Source: JAXMAF01 sp046350555 (lineage in GTDB: Bacteria; Planctomycetota; Phycisphaerae; Phycisphaerales; SM1A02). From it: a stretch of 64,000 nucleotides of DNA. The translations under genes and the position numbers were made by a program. The notes beneath the pieces are model-generated. The model worked only from the letters and a program-made list of their open reading frames with translations, searched no databases and was not told the origin of the DNA. The stretch is from NCBI GenBank assembly GCA_046350555.1, contig JAXMAF010000013.1, positions 1 through 64,000 of the forward strand. The letters are read 5' to 3'. Position 1 is the first letter of the stretch, and each line of letters starts with the position of its first letter. Below, one piece after another: positions 8,244 through 16,602 of this stretch.

Positions 8244-9827
8244 CTAGTTCAGCGGCCCTGCCGTCTGAAACGGATACTCCGCGACCGAGTTCAGCACCTT
8301 CGGCCGCACCATCACGACCATCCACGGATCCGCGACCTGCGGCCCCGGCACGGCAAGCACGAGCGCCGATCCCGACGGAACGAGGCGATCGGCGATGCGC
8401 CTCGAGACCGAAGCGCCGCCGGCGCCCGCCTGCGCCTCGATGGTCGCGACCACCCCGGCCTTGGAGTTGCGGGCATTCACCGAGATCGACCTCGCTCCCA
8501 CCGCCTGGTGCGCCTTGTCGGTCTCGCCCATGCTGATGCTCGCGTTCTCGTCGAACTTCGCGAGGATCGCCGGCGCCGCGACAAGGCGAGCGCCGTCGAT
8601 CTTCTCCAGCGAGTCGAAGCAGGCGGTCACGCGATCGCCCTCGATCACCGCATCCGCGCCGGCCTTTGGATTCGAGGTCGCGGCCACGGTGCCGTCGGCG
8701 CGGATCTCGACGGGCCCCGGCACCTCGAAGATGTTGCACATCCAGAAGACCTGCGGGTAGTCGCCTCCGAGTGGATCGAACGGCGCCGACTCCGCCGGCC
8801 CCGGCACATGGGCCCCCTGCGGACCGGTCGGCGCCATCGTCGATGCCTCCGGCGCCGCGGCGCTCCCCGCCGCTGGCGCGGGCTTCGCCGTCGAACACGC
8901 CACCAGCGCCGTCGCGAGGGCGAGTGAGGCGGTCGCCTGCACCGGCATGCGCCATCGGCGCACCGCGGCAAGTGCGGCGATCCGCTCCCGGACGCCGCCA
9001 CCGAAGGAGAGCGCCGGCAGCGCCGCGCGCCGATGCGCCGCTAGCTCGACGATTGCCCTGCCGTACTCCCGACGTTCCTCCATGGTGCGCCCGGCGACGG
9101 CTCGTTCGTCGCAGGCGAGCTCCATGAGCGCCCGGCAGCGCGACGCCGCGAACCAAAGCGGCACGACGGGCCACATGAGCACGACCAGCGCGTGCAGGAT
9201 CGTCGCGGTGATCGGGTCGCGCCGGGCGACGTGCGCCTCCTCGTGCGCGAGCACGCTGCGGAGCGAGTCGCGTGCGCCCGGCGCCAGCAGCGACCTCGGA
9301 ACGATCAGCACGGGACGCCGGATGCCGACCAGCACGGGTCCCGCGTCGGGATGCGCCTCGACCGGCACGGAGGCGGCGAGCGCAACCGGCGTTGCGGCGG
9401 CGCGCAGGGCGCGCAGCGCCTGCGCGTCGCGCCGCCACCGAAGCGCCAGGTGCGCGACGCCCGCGAGGTAGAGCAGCGGCACAAGCGCCGCGGACCGCCA
9501 CGGCGATCCGTCCGATGCGGCCAGCGTCAACGATGCGGCGCCGACGAGGGACGCGTCGCGATCGTCGGGGCCGATCCGCGCGACGCGGTCCGGGATCGAG
9601 GCGGGAGCGCCGGTCGGAACGGCGATCGTCGCGCCGATCGGAACGAGCAGGCGCGCGAAGACCGCCGCGTGGAACGCGAGCCGCCAGCGCGCCGCGACGC
9701 GGCGCGCCAACACGCGGTCGAGGACGAACGCGGCCGCGGCGAGCATCGCCGTCGCGGCGTTCATCCATGCGAACCACCCGACCATGGCGTCGCCGAGCGA
9801 CGAAGACAGCCGTGCGAGGTCGTTCAT
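8244..9827 (-). CDS. BlaR1/MecR1-type M56 membrane metalloprotease
   Basis: The 527-residue product has N-terminal membrane helices (residues 13-36, 45-70, about 105-125), a cytoplasmic zinc-protease segment with HEEAHVARRDP and a downstream ELACDERAV zinc ligand, a further helix (ATASLALATALVAC), and a C-terminal periplasmic region of about 190 residues. That region is not a beta-lactamase-like sensor; it resembles no domain I know. In BlaR1 systems the protease cleaves the BlaI repressor after ligand sensing. Its start ATG overlaps the BlaI stop in an ATGA arrangement, so the two are co-translated. The TAG stop sits in the CTAG target site of a MITE, so the insertion left the protein end unchanged. 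Confidence 0.9.
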   Translation of the reverse strand: MNDLARLSSSLGDAMVGWFAWMNAATAMLAAAAFVLDRVLARRVAARWRLAFHAAVFARLLVPIGATIAVPTGAPASIPDRVARIGPDDRDASLVGAASLTLAASDGSPWRSAALVPLLYLAGVAHLALRWRRDAQALRALRAAATPVALAASVPVEAHPDAGPVLVGIRRPVLIVPRSLLAPGARDSLRSVLAHEEAHVARRDPITATILHALVVLMWPVVPLWFAASRCRALMELACDERAVAGRTMEERREYGRAIVELAAHRRAALPALSFGGGVRERIAALAAVRRWRMPVQATASLALATALVACSTAKPAPAAGSAAAPEASTMAPTGPQGAHVPGPAESAPFDPLGGDYPQVFWMCNIFEVPGPVEIRADGTVAATSNPKAGADAVIEGDRVTACFDSLEKIDGARLVAAPAILAKFDENASISMGETDKAHQAVGARSISVNARNSKAGVVATIEAQAGAGGASVSRRIADRLVPSGSALVLAVPGPQVADPWMVVMVRPKVLNSVAEYPFQTAGPLN

Positions 9828-10219
9828 GGATGCTCTCCTCCCTTGCGGGCCGGCCCTTCGAGCAGCGCAAGCAGCGCCTCGCGCTGCTTCCGCGTGAGGC
9901 GCGCGTCCGAGGCGATGAACTCGAGCGCCGGCGAGACGGCGCCTCCGAAGGCGCTGGCGACGAAGCGCCGCCACGCCGAGCGCCGGGCCTCGCCCGGGCG
10001 CACCGCGGCCGTGAACTCCCAGACGTTCCCGACCTGACGGGACTCGACCAGCCCCTTGGCCGCCATCCGGTCGAGCATCGTCTTGACGGTCGAATACGCC
10101 CAGCGGCGCGAGTCGTGCAACGCCTCCGCGACCTCGCGGGCCGTCGCCCGCTCGAGCGTCCAGAGCGCCTCCAGGAGGCGCCACTCGGCATCGGTGATGG
10201 TCGGTTCGTCCGCGGGCAT
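9824..10219 (-). CDS. blaI: BlaI/MecI-family transcriptional repressor
   Basis: The 131-residue protein is a BlaI-type winged helix: TDAEWRLLEALWTLERATAREVAEAL (helices 1-2), RRWAYSTVKTMLDRMAAKGLVE (recognition helix, canonical YSTVKTMLDRL signature) and a C-terminal dimerisation helix set (LTRKQREALLALLEG). It should bind a TACA/TGTA-type palindrome as a dimer and be removed by the M56 protease encoded 4-nt overlapping downstream. The start is fixed by AAGGAG five bases upstream of ATG 10219. A matching palindrome lies 33 bases upstream, so the pair is probably autoregulated. No beta-lactamase gene is adjacent; the regulon is unknown. Confidence 0.95.
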   Translation of the reverse strand: MPADEPTITDAEWRLLEALWTLERATAREVAEALHDSRRWAYSTVKTMLDRMAAKGLVESRQVGNVWEFTAAVRPGEARRSAWRRFVASAFGGAVSPALEFIASDARLTRKQREALLALLEGPARKGGEHP

Positions 10220-10251
10220 GGGCTCCTTCAGCGACAGGTGTCGCGGTATCA

Positions 10252-10263
10252 CTACAAGTGTAG
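10252..10263. promoter_or_regulatory. Predicted BlaI operator
   Basis: CTACA-AG-TGTAG is a perfect inverted repeat located 33 bases upstream of the BlaI start, matching the TACA/TGTA half-sites of BlaI/MecI operators. On the minus strand it overlaps a TACACT box that could be the -10 element. Confidence 0.7.
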
Positions 10264-10297
10264 CGTCGTGGTCGGCCGATGCAAGGGGAGGGACGGG

Positions 10298-10360
10298 TGA
10301 GAGTTGAGAGTGGAGAGTGGAGAGTGGAGAGTGGAGAGTTGAGAGTTGAGAGTTGAAAGA
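10298..10360 (+). repeat. 7-bp tandem repeat (TGAGAGT/GGAGAGT, about 9 units)
   Basis: Nine consecutive heptamers of the form KGAGAGT (last one degenerate) lie upstream of the BlaI operator. Non-coding. The remaining bases 10361-10688 up to the cytochrome gene show no gene or clear signal. Confidence 0.85.
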
Positions 10361-10688
10361 TGGGAGTCGGATCCGGGCCAGTGGTCGGAGGGGGTTGTTG
10401 GCGCGATGACATCTCCGCGCGGCCGGGGCTCCGACTGCGGATTGGACCGTGCACTGGCCTGGCGATTCCCCGCACGAGCGACGGGCGAGCGCGCGAGGAC
10501 CGACGTCCGTCACGATGCGATCGTGGGGGTGACGAAGCACCCATCGGAGGATGGATCCCGCCATCCTCGACTTCGGGATCGGCGCACCGGTCGGCGCGCC
10601 GATCTCCGCCGTCGGGCGCGTGAAGGCGGGCACGGCGACCGCCGCAACCGTGGCGCGGACGGTCGATCGCGGGTCATGTTGACCGCGG

Positions 10689-12686
10689 TCATCCCCAGTT
10701 GCCGCGCAGCAGTCCGAGGTCGGCGCCGTCGACCACGCCGTCGCCGTTCAGGTCGGCGGGGCCTCCGCGGCTGCCCCATGCACCGAGAAGCAGGCCGAGA
10801 TCGGCGCCGTCGACGACGCCGTCGCCGTTGAGGTCGCCGAAGACGGGTGTCGCGAGGACGAGCATCGCCGTGTCCATGTCGACCGGCGTGCTCTTGCCCT
10901 GCCCGACCCACGCATCGAAGGCGACCTGCCCCAGCGTGTTGGTGACGTTGGTGTCGCGCAGGAACTGCATGTACTCCAAGGTGCTGACCTGGTAGTAGAG
11001 CGTCGCGACCGCCTTGGCCGCGCCGCGCGGGATCTGATACTGCGTGTCGTCCCAGTGCTGGCCATCGGCGTACCGGTAGCCGACCGGCATCGCCTGCACG
11101 CCGAGGAACGCCTCGTTCGTGAAGCCCACGGGCGGGATCCGGTTGTCGGCGAGGATCTCGTTGTTCAGCGAGAGATGGAACGACTTGCCCTCCGGCAGCC
11201 CCGTGAGGGCCGCGACATCCTCGCCGATGCCGTGCCTCGCCTCGTAGACCTTGGTGTTGGACGCGTCGAGCGTCGCCGTCGCCGGGTCGTAGGCGCCGAG
11301 CTCCTCGACGAGCGAGTCGTTCGCGTCGAAGAACTTCACGTTGAGCCACATGCGGCGCCCTTCCGGATATCCGGTGGGCAGCTTGTGGCCGGACCAGTTG
11401 ATGACCCGCACGTTGAGGATGCCGCCCGCCTGCGTGAGCTCCATGTCCGACGCGTTGCGGAGCATCTGCACGATGCGCGCCTTCTGGGCGTCGACGCGGT
11501 CCTGCGAGAGCCCCATGAACTCGGCTTCATCGCCCAGCGCCGCCTGGACGGCGCTGACGACCCACGTGTTCGCGCCGGCCAGGCTGTGCTGGTGCACGTT
11601 GCGCGGGAAGAAGGGCGGATCCTCGTAGAACGCACACGCGCCGCCGTCGAAGAGCGGCATGTGGCAATCCTGGCAGGACTGCATGATTCCCGTCGGATGG
11701 TTGCCGCCAAAGCGGCCATCCGGGAAGAAGACGCCGCCGTTGGCGAACTGGCTGACGCTCCACTCGCTGTAGGTTCGCTGCTCGGGGAACATGTCGTGCA
11801 GGTCGAGCGTCGGGTGCTGCTCGCCGAGGGGCGTGAGCGCGTACGTTCCGTCGGGCTGCTTCTCGAAGAGCTGGTTGCTCACGTCGTGGCAGTTGGCGCA
11901 GAGATCGCTCTCGGTGTGGAAGGGCGAGTAGATGAGCGGGACGGGCGCGCCGATCTCGCTGAGCCCGTGCAGGTTGTCGGGCACGTCGCTGAGCGGACCG
12001 CGGCGCACGTCCATCGGGTCGACGACGTACTGGCCGTTGCCGTGAGCGACCGGAAGCAGCCCCTGCTTTGCGAGCGTGGCGAGGACCGCCACGTCGGGCG
12101 TTGGATCCGGGTCCGGGATGAGCTCGCTGGGCGGATAGCCGACAGCGCTTCCCTTGCCGAGCACGGGATTCACCAGGCGATGGCAGAAGTGACAGGTGAC
12201 GCCATCGAAGTCGTCCGGCTGGAAGAGCGACAGGTCGCCCGGCGCCGACTTGCCGCTCAGCCACGCGCCCGGCGCGTGGCAGCGGATGCACGTCTCGCCG
12301 GAAAGCTTCGCATCCTGCTGAGCGATGCTCAACGCCGCCTGCCAGACCGGATCGCGCGCCGCCTGGCCCTTGACGCTGACGACCCAACTGTCGTACGGGG
12401 CGAAGTTGATGCTGTAGCCGGAGTGGCAGTACGTGCAGTTGATCGACGACTGCACGCTCGCGAACTGGAATGGGTCCGGATTCGGCTGCGTTCCCGGCAT
12501 GAAGAAGTCCGCGGGACTCGACTGGATCTGCGCCTGTCCATCGGCGAGGGCGGAGAGTGCGACTCCCGCCGGGATCGCCGCGAAGACCGAGAGCGCCATG
12601 GCGCGCCGCCACGCGCCGCGCGGTGCGAGGGTGGCGGCGAGACGGACAATGCGACGGCGCGACGGTGCGATGTGCTGCTGGGTCAT
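10689..12686 (-). CDS. Exported multihaem c-type cytochrome with dockerin-like C-terminus
   Basis: The 665-residue product has a long basic n-region and signal peptide (residues about 28-48, SVFAAIPAGVALSALADG), then five CXXCH haem-binding motifs: CTYCH, CIRCH, CHFCH, CANCH and CQDCH. This resembles the NapC/cytochrome c554-like multihaem family (periplasmic electron transfer). The C-terminal third lacks haem motifs and ends in two dockerin-like units (DLNGDGVVDGADLGLL twice), implying cell-surface or complex attachment. A multihaem cytochrome joined to dockerin-type repeats is unusual. Start at 12686 (MTQQHIAPSRRRIVRLA) is the first Met before the signal; no Shine-Dalgarno is obvious. The electron donor and acceptor cannot be told from the sequence. 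Confidence 0.85.
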   Translation of the reverse strand: MTQQHIAPSRRRIVRLAATLAPRGAWRRAMALSVFAAIPAGVALSALADGQAQIQSSPADFFMPGTQPNPDPFQFASVQSSINCTYCHSGYSINFAPYDSWVVSVKGQAARDPVWQAALSIAQQDAKLSGETCIRCHAPGAWLSGKSAPGDLSLFQPDDFDGVTCHFCHRLVNPVLGKGSAVGYPPSELIPDPDPTPDVAVLATLAKQGLLPVAHGNGQYVVDPMDVRRGPLSDVPDNLHGLSEIGAPVPLIYSPFHTESDLCANCHDVSNQLFEKQPDGTYALTPLGEQHPTLDLHDMFPEQRTYSEWSVSQFANGGVFFPDGRFGGNHPTGIMQSCQDCHMPLFDGGACAFYEDPPFFPRNVHQHSLAGANTWVVSAVQAALGDEAEFMGLSQDRVDAQKARIVQMLRNASDMELTQAGGILNVRVINWSGHKLPTGYPEGRRMWLNVKFFDANDSLVEELGAYDPATATLDASNTKVYEARHGIGEDVAALTGLPEGKSFHLSLNNEILADNRIPPVGFTNEAFLGVQAMPVGYRYADGQHWDDTQYQIPRGAAKAVATLYYQVSTLEYMQFLRDTNVTNTLGQVAFDAWVGQGKSTPVDMDTAMLVLATPVFGDLNGDGVVDGADLGLLLGAWGSRGGPADLNGDGVVDGADLGLLRGNWG

Positions 12687-12687
12687 G

Positions 12688-12793
12688 TGATGCGCGTTCC
12701 GGTCGACTCTCGCGGCCCGCCAAGGCCCAATCCCGCCCCACGATGCCAGCGTGGGAAGGGTCGAGCGCATGGGGTCTGCTGGAGTCCGTACAA
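12688..12793 (+). repeat. PIR-1 copy 4 (full, diverged)
   Basis: Starts TGATGCGCGTTCCGGTCGAC and ends GGAGTCCGTAC. It abuts the start codon of the cytochrome gene on its 5' side; only the ends and the GGTCGAGCGCATGG block are well kept. Confidence 0.75.
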
Positions 12794-13152
12794 AGTGGAT
12801 CAGTGCGGCAAGCCGGGCTTCCAAGGGGGCGGATCGCATGGACCGCCGGTCCATGGAGGATGCTCGAAGATGCGTTCGAAGCTCGGATCGAATCGACCGT
12901 CGGGCGACCGTCCGACGCGCCGAAACTTGGGGAACCGACAATACTGGAAAGGGTCCGGGCGGGTCAACGGATTCCCGTTACACTCCGGGGAGGAGGAAGG
13001 TTCAAGGACGGGCGAGCCCGAAATCGCGAATGTGGGACGACGACCGTCCATCCCGTATGAATGATGTCATGGTCCTTGGTGCGTCCTGCGGATCGTCGTC
13101 TCCTCGCGCGGCCGGCCCGCTCCTGTCGACCCATCGTCACGGGACCGCTGGA
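12794..13152. other. Intergenic stretch between two PIR-1 copies
   Basis: About 360 bases without a convincing gene. It contains a perfect short palindrome (TGGACCGCCGGTCCA, 12839-12853) and possible -10 boxes (CAATACT near 12945, TTACACT near 12977). A minus-strand frame of 83 codons is present but has no supporting features. Confidence 0.4.
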
Positions 13153-13263
13153 CGGGTCTTGTACGCGCCCGCGCTGACTCTCGCGCCCGAGCCAGCCAAG
13201 TCCCTTGCCCAGATGCCACTGCTGAAGAGGGATCGAAGGCATGGACCTCTGCTCGAATCGGCA
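13153..13263 (+). repeat. PIR-1 copy 5 (full, diverged)
   Basis: Starts TGTACGCGCCCGCGCTGACTC and ends GCTCGAATCGGCA. It runs directly into the ATG of the lipoprotein gene at 13264, so this gene has the element as its 5' leader. Confidence 0.75.
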
Positions 13264-13980
13264 ATGGGAGTGGCGCGGGCAGCGGCGAGACCGTTCCTCT
13301 TCGCCCTCTTGGTGGCGGCTGGATGCTCCATCGGCGGATGCTCGTCCGACGGTCCGACCGTGATCACGATCGATCGCGCCAGCTACACCGAGGCATTCGA
13401 AGCGGCGGTCGACACGGTTCGCGATGCCGGCATGACAACTGCGCTTCGAGATCGCGAGGGTGGCGTGATCGAGACCGAGCCACTCCGCGCCGGAACGCTG
13501 ATCGAGCCGTGGAGGACTGATAACTCCGGGATCAGCCAGGCCTCCGAGAACACGATCGACCTGCGGCGACGACGTGTTCGGTTCGAGTTCGTGTCGACCG
13601 GTTTCGCGCCTCCCACCGTTGATCCGAACGAGCGGCTCCTTGGGCCCGACCTGCTCGCCAAGCGCGGCTCGCGCGACGCGGGCCCGCTGGGCGGCACCGG
13701 ACCGATCGAGGTTCGGGCGTGGGTCTACCTCGAGCAGGCGCACACCCCGGGAATGCGGCGCTTCACATGGACGCGCCGGCTCACGACCCGCACGATCAAT
13801 CCGCAGGATCCGATCGATCCGGCCGAGGGCGTGCTCTCGACGAGCGTCTGGACGCCGATCGGCCGCGACGATGCGTACGAACGGCGCCTCCTCGCCGAGT
13901 TCCAGCGGCGCCTCGGCTCGCAGGCGACCGCCGCGCCCACGCCGTCGGCGGAGGTCCAGGAGCCGACCGTCCCGCGATGA
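13264..13980 (+). CDS. Predicted lipoprotein of unknown function
   Basis: The 238-residue product begins with a lipoprotein signal (MGVARAAARPFLFALLVAAG then C; a second possible lipobox is SIGGC). The mature part has a helix-strand region (YTEAFEAAVDTVRDAGM) that resembles small alpha/beta envelope domains, strands with repeated Arg (TIDLRRRRVRFEF), and a proline/alanine-rich tail. I do not recognise the family. It stands alone, facing a convergent permease gene 36 bases downstream. The leader is formed by a PIR-1 copy ending at the start codon. Confidence 0.75.
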   Translation: MGVARAAARPFLFALLVAAGCSIGGCSSDGPTVITIDRASYTEAFEAAVDTVRDAGMTTALRDREGGVIETEPLRAGTLIEPWRTDNSGISQASENTIDLRRRRVRFEFVSTGFAPPTVDPNERLLGPDLLAKRGSRDAGPLGGTGPIEVRAWVYLEQAHTPGMRRFTWTRRLTTRTINPQDPIDPAEGVLSTSVWTPIGRDDAYERRLLAEFQRRLGSQATAAPTPSAEVQEPTVPR

Positions 13981-14016
13981 TCGCCCGACGTCGCTGCGGA
14001 TCGACGCGCACCGCGC

Positions 14017-14970
14017 TCAGGCCTGCTCCATCCTCGGGTCCACCCAGCGGTACGCAACGTCGACCGCGAGGTTGAAGAGCACCAGCATCGTCGAGTAGAC
14101 GAGGACCACGCCCATCACCAGCGTGATGTCCTTGCCCAGGACGCCATCGACGAAGTGACGGCCGATGCCCGGCACGGCGAAGACCTTCTCGACGACGAAC
14201 GAGCCGGTCATCGCCGCGGCGGCGGCGGGGCCGAGGAAGCTCACGACCGGCAGCAGCGCATTGCGGAGCGCGTGCCGCACCGCCGCCTGGCCGAGCGACA
14301 GACCCTTGGCCCGCGCCGTGCGGACGTAGTCGCTCCGCATCTGCTCGATCATCCCGCTTCGCGTCAACCGGGCGATGTACGCGGCGAAGGGCAGCGAGAG
14401 CGTGATCGCCGGCAGCGCCAAGTGGCGCAGGCCGCCCCAGCCTCCCACGGGCGCCCAGCGCAGCGTCGACGCGAAGAGCATGAGCAGCGCCGAACCGACG
14501 ACGAATGGCGGCACGCTGATCCCCACGACGGCGACGAGCAACGTGGCGCCATCGACGGCCGAACCGGGACGCAAGCCGCCAACCAGCCCAGCGCCGATCC
14601 CGATGGCCACCGCGATGGCCAGCGCCGCGAGGCCCAGCGTCATCGAGACGGGCAGCCCCGCCTCGAGGATCTCGTTCACCGACCAGTCGGGCTGACGGAG
14701 GCTCGGCCCCAGGTCGAACGGACGCGCACCGCGACCAAGCGCCCACGAGATGCCGGTCGCGTTGCCGAGGTACTCGAAGAAGAAGACGGCTGGATTGTCG
14801 AGGTTGTACTGCTTGCGCATCGCCGCGACGACCTCGGGCGGCGGACGCCGGCCTTCGCTCTTCTCCAGCGGGTTGCCCGGGACGAGCCACGCCAGCGCGA
14901 ACGTGATCGTGTAGATCGCGAAGAGGATCAGCGGAAGTTGCACGAGGCGTCGGACGATGAGCGCGGTCAT
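14017..14970 (-). CDS. ABC peptide/nickel-type transporter permease (OppB/DppB family)
   Basis: The 317-residue integral membrane protein has the N-terminal helix and large periplasmic loop characteristic of OppB/DppB (MTALIVRRLVQLPLILFAIY, then NPLEKSEGRRPPPEVV), six predicted helices, and the EAA loop facing the ATPase (YVRTARAKGLSLGQAAVRHALRNALLPVV). Partners OppC, OppD and OppF are absent within 13 kb on either side; a binding protein of the matching family is encoded at 31786-33747. The permease gene may start an operon whose later genes were lost or lie elsewhere. Start at 14970 is the first Met of the hydrophobic helix. Confidence 0.92.
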   Translation of the reverse strand: MTALIVRRLVQLPLILFAIYTITFALAWLVPGNPLEKSEGRRPPPEVVAAMRKQYNLDNPAVFFFEYLGNATGISWALGRGARPFDLGPSLRQPDWSVNEILEAGLPVSMTLGLAALAIAVAIGIGAGLVGGLRPGSAVDGATLLVAVVGISVPPFVVGSALLMLFASTLRWAPVGGWGGLRHLALPAITLSLPFAAYIARLTRSGMIEQMRSDYVRTARAKGLSLGQAAVRHALRNALLPVVSFLGPAAAAAMTGSFVVEKVFAVPGIGRHFVDGVLGKDITLVMGVVLVYSTMLVLFNLAVDVAYRWVDPRMEQA

Positions 14971-15079
14971 GACGTCGTCTCGGGGCCGCCGAGCCCCTGC
15001 GCGGCGTGGTCCGATCCCTTCGCGGCGACCTCGCGCCCGGCGGAACGAACGCGCGCCGCGCAGCGCGATCGATGCGTGA

Positions 15080-15085
15080 TACCGT
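15080..15085 (+). promoter_or_regulatory. -10 box of leaderless type
   Basis: TACCGT with a 7-base gap to the GTG start at 15093, so transcription should begin at or next to the start codon. Confidence 0.5.
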
Positions 15086-15092
15086 GCGAGGC

Positions 15093-16139
15093 GTGGAACG
15101 TCCAATCCTTCTCACGACCTGGTCGTTCGGCCTGCGCGCCGGGCGAACCGCATGGGCGGCGCTCGAGGCGGGCCGCGGCGCGCTGGATGCGGTCGAGCTG
15201 GCGTGCATCGCCGCGGAATCCGATCCGGAGATCGACTCCGTCGGCTACGGCGGCCTGCCCGACCGCGATGGTGGCGTCTCGCTCGACGGATGCGTGATGC
15301 TCTCGCCGCGCCGCTGCGGCAGCGCGTGCTTCGTGCGCAGCACGCGTCATCCGGTCAGCGTCGCACGCCGCGTGATGGAGCGCACGGGCCACATCATGCT
15401 CGCCGGCGAGGGCGCGGACGCCTTCGCGCGCGAACAAGGCCTCGCCGCGACCGGAGAGGAGGCCGAGCTGCTCGCGCCGGCGGCGCGCGCCGCGTGGCTG
15501 CGCTGGCGGGCGGCACCGGTGCCGGTGGACCAGTCCGTCGACTCCTCGCTGCGCCCACCTGGCCCGCCCCGGCCGATCGATCGTGGCCCGGAAGGTGGTG
15601 GCCGCCTCTTCGGCCCCGCGACGCCCGAGTCGCCGGGCGTCGGCGATCTCCGTTCCGGCGACTCGTCGCCCCGATCGCCCGAATCGCGCTGGCGGCACCA
15701 CGACACGATCGGCGTGCTTGCCATCGACGCCACCGGCGCGCTGGCGGGTGCATGCTCCACCAGCGGAACGCCCTTCAAGCGCTTCGGGCGCGTGGGCGAC
15801 TCGCCGATCATCGGCCACGGGCTGTACGTCGATCCCCTCGCCGGCGCGGCGACCGCCACGGGAGCCGGTGAACTGATCATGGGAACGTGCGGCAGCTTCC
15901 TCGTCGTCGAGTCTCTCCGGCGCGGTGCCACACCCGCCGAGGCGGTCGAGGAGGCTCTTCGTCGCATCGCCTCGGGTGGCGCGCTCGAGCCGCACCATCA
16001 GGTGGCGTTCATTGCGCTTCGGCCCGACGGAACGTGGGCCGCGGGCGCCTTGCGGGATGGTTACCAGACGACGGTGTGGTCGCGCCGGCGATCGTTGGCT
16101 CTTCCGCCGGAGGTTCTCCTCGAAGACTCCCGTTCGTGA
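15093..16139 (+). CDS. Glycosylasparaginase-type N-terminal-nucleophile hydrolase
   Basis: The 348-residue protein belongs to the asparaginase-2/aspartylglucosaminidase family, which self-cleaves before a Thr that becomes the nucleophile and then hydrolyses N4-GlcNAc-Asn or isoaspartyl bonds. The cleavage motif is HHDTIGVLAID with Thr205; the substrate-pocket motifs GRVGDSPIIGHGLYVD and ATGAGELIMG follow. The alpha chain would be residues 1-204 and the beta chain 205-348. A Pro/Gly-rich linker (about 150-200) precedes the cleavage site. The GTG start at 15093 is supported by a TACCGT box seven bases upstream; ATG-only starts would lose family sequence (LLTTWSFG). No signal peptide, so cytoplasmic unless exported otherwise. 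Confidence 0.9.
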   Translation: MERPILLTTWSFGLRAGRTAWAALEAGRGALDAVELACIAAESDPEIDSVGYGGLPDRDGGVSLDGCVMLSPRRCGSACFVRSTRHPVSVARRVMERTGHIMLAGEGADAFAREQGLAATGEEAELLAPAARAAWLRWRAAPVPVDQSVDSSLRPPGPPRPIDRGPEGGGRLFGPATPESPGVGDLRSGDSSPRSPESRWRHHDTIGVLAIDATGALAGACSTSGTPFKRFGRVGDSPIIGHGLYVDPLAGAATATGAGELIMGTCGSFLVVESLRRGATPAEAVEEALRRIASGGALEPHHQVAFIALRPDGTWAAGALRDGYQTTVWSRRRSLALPPEVLLEDSRS

Positions 16140-16262
16140 CGGGAACCCAAACAGGGACCGATCTCGCAAGTGGTCGAGAAACAACATCTTCGATCGATGT
16201 CCGTTGCGCACGAACCGCTTGCATCGGGGCTGCGGATGGTTAGAGTAACTGCAGCGGCCAGT

Positions 16263-16286
16263 TCGCCTCCGTGTGTGCGGAGGCGA
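16263..16286 (+). promoter_or_regulatory. Leader hairpin upstream of pseudopilin gene
   Basis: Perfect 9-bp stem TCGCCTCCG/CGGAGGCGA with a 6-base loop, not followed by a T-run. It lies in a 463-base gap (16140-16602) before the pseudopilin gene; the rest of that gap shows no gene. It could be a leader structure or the terminator of the upstream gene. Confidence 0.45.
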
Positions 16287-16602
16287 CCAAGCAGCGCGAA
16301 CCCGGCCGTCATCTCTTGGGTTCGCACAGAGTTGGAGTTCCGCCATCGGCGGACGGAATCTGGAACGGCGCAAGCCGGCGCATCGCGCTCTTCGAATCGC
16401 CGCCACATGACATGGTCATGCCGGGCGACGAGGACGAGCCCGCGAGGCGAGGAACCGATCGTTGAGCGCATGGCTCGGCAGCCCTCGCTCACGGTCGTGC
16501 GCGCGTCGCCGCGGACGCCCAGCGGCTCTCCAGAGCGTCGGTCGATGGAAGGGATTCCGCAATGCGGCTGCCGCAACGGCGCCGCGGAAAGGAGAGTCTC
16601 TC

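Noticed and set aside
10298..10360. CRISPR array
   Set aside because: The heptamer repeats have no spacers. No CRISPR-like repeat/spacer pattern was found anywhere in the window.
9824..10633. N-terminally extended BlaI
   Set aside because: The frame stays open upstream of 10219 only through the heptamer repeats and operator; the Shine-Dalgarno and family length set the start at 10219.
12800..13051. Small minus-strand gene (83 codons)
   Set aside because: No ribosome site, no domain, Pro/Arg-rich translation; the stretch looks like a regulatory gap between two PIR-1 copies.
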